NCBI GenBank assembly: GCA_032622095.1 | Contig: CP136069.1 | Location: 88,708,118 to 88,772,117, forward strand | Direction: 5' to 3' | Origin: Siphonodentalium dalli | Lineage: Eukaryota; Mollusca; Scaphopoda; Gadilida; Siphonodentaliidae | DNA length: 64,000 nt | Part shown: in pieces, positions 57,301 through 63,300 of the stretch | How the letters are laid out: every line of letters begins with the position of its first letter | Numbering within the stretch: position 1 is the first letter of the stretch | The notes under the pieces: generated by a model | Databases searched by the model: none | The model's input: the letters and a program-made list of their open reading frames with translations, nothing else | What the model was told of the DNA's origin: nothing | Made by a program: the position numbers and the translations under genes

Positions 57301-60300
57301 TAACCACATATATTGATATATTAACCGGATATATTGCCCGAGCTTGACATAAGGAAGCTATGGCGCACCATATCACCGCATTTGCATAGCAATCCTCACT
57401 ATTAGCACACTACATGACTCATTTTAATCATGCAGGTCTACATTTGACCCAAAGGGGTTCGGATGTGATATATTCCAGGAACTTGTTATGCCGTTATTCT
57501 GAGTAAGTACAGGTAATTACTATTTAGGGATGTAGCTTATAATCATCAACTATTTGCTTTCAAATCAGTTTCATAATTCCCAGACAGCGAATCTTTTAAA
57601 ATCATATCATGGCATTTTCCAGATACGTGGTGTTGGTTTTTAAACATACCCGTAATTTTTCACACAATTTCCAATAATAAAAAATATTGTGCAAAACACA
57701 TCACTATTTAGACAATTTTCGTCTAGATCCACAGAAACAGCTGAGAAATTGGGAATAAAATGATAAAAACACGTGGACTCTGAGTCTATGTTTTGCTTTA
57801 TAAAATTCACAATTTAAATGTCCGGTTTATAGGGGAAAACATCATTATTCATTATTCAAAAAGTTAATTTGTGTCGCAATGGTTATAGAACTTCATTTCT
57901 TTCCAATAATGAAATTTTAATATCGTTTCCATGGTGATAGGTATTTCTCAGGGTATTGGGCTTTTTCTGCAGTTTTATCAAAACTAGATTGAAGCACACG
58001 TAAGAAGCCATCATAATATGTATAAATTATTACTGTAACCAATGTAGTATCAAATAAATGTTTCAATTCCAAAATTATCGCATTTTTTGCAAAAATTAAC
58101 AGTTTTTACCCCAAAATGGCAATAAAACCTTCATATCCTATATGTGCATCCTAGCTACTACTGGGATAATTGGGAAATAGTAATCTTTGAAAAAGGTTTT
58201 GAGACATCTATAACGGGTTGTCATAATACGCTTTGCTTCATAAAATTACATGCTTTAAATGTCAGCTCTATGGGAAAAAAAAACATCATTATTTGGCGAA
58301 ATTTGGTCCGTTTCCATGACAACAGCTGAATAAACCGCATCAATTACCCAACACAGAAGTCCGGATTAAAAGTGCATGTCATAAAAAACAAATTGCAAAA
58401 AGTTATATTGTGTCGCAAGGGTTATAGGTCTTCATTTCTTTCCAATAACGGCATGTTTTGTATTTTTAAATATCGTTTCCATGGGAACAGGTATTTCTCT
58501 TGGTATTGGGCCTTTTTGGCAGTTTTATCCAAATTAATTTGAAGTACACGTATGATGCCATCATAATAATGCATAAATTATTACTGTAACCAATGTAGTA
58601 TTCAATAAATGTTCCAATTCCAAAATTATCGCATTTTTTGCAAAAATCACCATTTTTCACCCCAAAATGGCAATAAAGACCCGTATAACCTATATGTGCA
58701 TCCTATTTAATACTGGAATCGTTGGAACATAGTTATAGTGGACAAGTCATCAATAAATGACCTTCAACGTCTGTTCCTGTCCTAGAATGGGCTTAAATTA
58801 GTTTTTACCATTTACGGAAATGGTTTAATATCAAACTGTGTCTACAATGTTTACATTCTGTTTCCATGGCAACGGCACCACTTTCACATTTTACAGCAGG
58901 GCGGAACATGAAGCCTACATCTTCTACTTTCATATGATATATAATGTTTCCGTGTGTAAAAGAAAAAATTTAAAAAAAAATTTATGGTCAAGACCGCTCC
59001 TCTAATCATGCAATAAATCGGCAAGGTACCATTTGGGCCACTCAAAATGATGGGATAGCTTTCCCAACTGGTCTCTATTAATAAGATGGAATACCAACTC
59101 AAATGTTAGGTTTTTGTTTTTATTATAAGGCCTAACATCTTTGTATAGCACAAAGGCTGCGAAAATGGAAACAAATGCGAAAAAATAGCGATCCTTTCTT
59201 TTAACAGCCTCACTTATATTCACAAATATCATCTAAAGCCTGGCCCGATTATTCTATTTATTGCACTTTTCAGTTGAATGACTAACCTAAATATACGAGT
59301 ACACTATATCATCATACTGGCTCACCTGTATTTGGTTGGGTCACAACTGAGGCCGAGTTCTTGACTTATGGACGGTGCCAATCCAGCGATGACGTAATAC
59401 AGCACGTGAAAGTTGCTCCCACTGCCAGAATTTCCAGATAATCTGGACTTGTCTAGCATATATACATTCACCGAAACTGAAATAATCATTTGTCTAAACA
59501 ACACATTCTCGCCCAAATACGCACATAATCGACCTATAATATGAGATATGTACATGGTGTAATTTTTTATTGTGAAATAAGCAGATAAAGGATCATATCT
59601 GGTATTTCGTTTTATGGCGCAGGCCACAGAGAAAACACATGTTAAAGAGCGTACACATGAAAAGTCGTAAGTTGGGTTTAATTATTTGTGTGATTGTCCG
59701 CACATAATCTGCTTAGAACGACCTCATTATGAGTCGTTAATGTGACTAAAGTTTACCTAAAACAAGTTCCATTATAAGCACATAATGTGCTGATTTTCGG
59801 GAGAACTCGTGGTTATTCGGGGTTGGTCAGTATACTTATAGATAATCATAATGTCATATTTGATCAATATGTTCGATTCATTAAGTGACCCAATCATCTT
59901 TAGTCAGTACATGCACGTACATACATAATATAATTCAGTCTGTGTACACAATTATACATCCATTAACAAAGCTGTAAGTGACAAAGTCATCAGAAGAAAA
60001 ACATATTTTTCGACGTTTCATTTACCATTTTTCGACATAAACACATCAAAGAAAGTAAGTTTCCCCGACGTATTACGTGTATCTCAAGAATCCCGAGGCC
60101 ATTTGTCGAGAAAATTTACATGTATGTTCAGTAGTGTAGGACTGATGCAGTGATATAATGTTGACAAGCTGAGCGCTTGCATGCTTGAATGAGCACCGTT
60201 GGTGTGAATGCTATAGTGTTTCATTCAAAATTCACAAAACCATTATAAGGTTAGAAAACTCAGTTAATTAACTGACGCGAAGAGATTATAGTTCTGCAAG

Positions 60301-63300
60301 TAACCACATGCCTTACTTGTATTTAAATTCGCGCACTACTATTTTTCGTGTACCCGTCCGTGAGCGAATTTAAAACTGAGCGAAAAATAGTACGACTCCT
60401 AAGTTTATACCAACCACCGAGAAACAAGAAGGCTATAAATTGATGAGTTACGTACATGTATATAGATTATGGAAGGTTGGGCAGAATATTATACTTGCAG
60501 GACTATAATTTACAACAACACTAGCACTACACTGTGAACGAACATTCTGAGTTAATCATGTCAACGTGTCTGATGTAAGTTTTTTTTTATACGCGGTTGT
60601 GGTTTTACTTCTTTCGAGTTCATTTCAATTATGTTTATAACTATATCAATATCCGAATAATTATTTGGATCGCATAAACAGCCGTCTTCACAAGACATTG
60701 ATGATGCAGTTGTGTTAAATTATACACGATGTAAAGCCGCCGTGATGGTGTTTAATATGCACACGTATCTTCATTAACGATTAAGATCGGAAACTTTCAT
60801 CAAAACTAAGCATTTTACGAAAATATTTTTATCAGTTTTGAGTTCGAGCAGCATGGTGCGCGAATTCAAAGTGCGCGAATTCAAAACTGAGCGAAAAATA
60901 GTACTGCGCGAATTTAAATACGAGTAAGGTATCACGACAAGACTGTCAATTCCTCTTTGGGATATATGAGGGTATCACCCCCCCTCCCCCCTGAATCCTG
61001 AATACGAGTTAATTTTGGGGGGTGAATCCTGAATACGAGTTAATTTTGGGGGGTGAATCCTGAATACGAGTTAATTTTGGGGGGTGAATCCTGAATACAT
61101 GTTAAGAAATAATACATATAAGTTACATAGACACATTATGATGCCGGTCGCATTATGAGGCCGTTATGATACCATTAATGATACTTTATGACCAGGGACG
61201 TGGCTAGAGGGTTTCCGTTGGGGGGTGTCCACCTTGGGAAATTCCAAATGCACCCCCCCCCCCTCCTTGAGTCAGAATCAGACCGAACACAAGTTTTGCA
61301 TAATTCCATTTGCACCCCCCTCCTTGCACCTCAGTGTTTAGGCCTAATATCCTATATCTTCATAAACCATGATTCTATATTCCCGGTATGAGAAAATTCA
61401 GATATTTTAACCTGAAACATTGCATAAATCCTAACATCTAGTGGTCTAACTCCATACACATGCACACGGCTACGGGCAAGAGACCACGACACACCGAGCT
61501 GACCATCGTTGTTCGGCCGGTGTGAGAAAATTTTGAAATTTGAACAAGAAAATCGCAAATCCTAGCATCCAGACTGGCCTCAACTAAAGCTTTCCTATAG
61601 TGTTGGAAATTTCAAACCTCATACTCCCCTTTAGGTTGGAAAATTCTCCAACTGATGACCACAAGTTTGACCAAATGTAGTAAAATATTGTTAAACTTAT
61701 TAGCATTTTTGTATTGGCCACAGGGGAGAGACAATGACACACCGGGCCGACCATGGTTCAGCCCGGTGTGCGAAAATTTTGTAATATGAACAATAAAATC
61801 GCAAAATCCTAGCATCTAGACTGGCGTCAAGCATTTTTAGCATGTTTATGATGGCACGGTGGTCGAATATGCCCAAGAAGCTATTATACCCACCCATTCA
61901 CACAGATAACTAGCACAAAATATTACTTTGCGCCATCAAAACCTGCGTCCAAGATGTTTTGCTTGAACCCGAATACCAGTTAATTCGGGGGTATGAATCC
62001 CGCGTACGGCTTCAAAACACCCTGAATCCCGCGTAACGAAAGGGGGGGGGGTGATACCCTCATATATACTTGGGGCAAATGCATGCATGGGGCAAAGTTG
62101 CTCGGCAAACTCAATTAGTGTTTTCCGCTGTAAAAGCTTACCTCCATTAATGCATTCTTCTTCATCGAAGAATATCTCCATCAACTTCACAGATCTACTA
62201 GAGTTGTTGTTCTTGTTTGTTCTCGCGTTACAAAATGCTTCTAAAATTGGACTGATCTGCAGAGATACAGAAAAGAAACTCTGGCCCAGATGATGATGTT
62301 CAGAAGATTGTGTTTATAATATACACGCGTATATATATGGAGAAATATATCATACTAGAAGGTGACCCGACTTCATCCGGGCTTTGACCTTGAATTGTCC
62401 ATTTTGAAGGCCAAGGTCACGATTTGAGTTTTTATAATTTTTTATAATTTTTTTATTATCATTTTTTCTTACATTCTTTATCAATTTTTATAATTTTTTC
62501 TTAATTTCTTTAACAATAGTCTGCAGTTCTGGTTGGGCACATGACTGTGGCAAGAGGGTCTCCGTTTGGGTTTTCAAGAAATAATTTCAAAAAGCACCAA
62601 TTGAACTAGACGGAAATTCACAAGTCTGAGAAATCACATTTGTACCCGTGGATGGATTAGGTTGTTCCAATTGGTATAACCCACGCTTTCCATCTGTTGG
62701 AAATTTCCAAATCTAACAACCCCTTTCGTTGGATATATCCATATGACTTCGATGCGCGTCCTGGTGTGACATATATAGAATTACAAAGATGAAACAAATA
62801 GTGAGAAAAATTGCCACATCATGAAGAATACTACAAGACACCAGGGTAGCGATGTGAAGGTACAAATACCAACCGAGAGCATGCATCGCATTCTGTCATC
62901 AGTTCTTTCCGGAAGACGCAACAACTGTGACAGAAAAATCTTGGAACATTCCGTTTTACCTGAAGATACATGGATGATGTTCAAGATGCAATTCAAATGT
63001 TCTTCCAAATACGAGTCTATTTACAGCTTATAAACAACAGGGTGCACTCTTGATGATTTAAACAATAAATATAGAAACTAAAAAAAACAGCAGATGCAAT
63101 ATGATATACTGTACGAGCCTAAAGCTTAACAAAACATGATTATCGGATATGATTCATTTGGCATTCATCGGTTGTATAGTAAACCGGAAGTAAAGTGCAA
63201 GTGGGGTACCCCAACCCGCATCCCCAAATGCTTTGTGTTTACACATATATATATCTTTAATTCTTCCATTAATGAATAGTTGCATGACAAAGACATCTCT

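Larger units (their letters stand above)
52031..59325 (-). other. Intron v4-v5 (7.3 kb)
   Basis: About 6 kb is the giant inverted repeat. 52,031-53,021 and 59,000-59,325 show nothing recognisable. Confidence 0.75.
59477..62141 (-). other. Intron v3-v4
   Basis: 2.7 kb with two TIR elements (60,312 and 60,967). 59,477-60,311 shows nothing recognised. Confidence 0.7.

Noticed and set aside
54850-57330. Regular short repeats considered as a CRISPR array
   Set aside because: Units are contiguous without unique spacers, reverse orientation at the centre, and the genome is eukaryotic.
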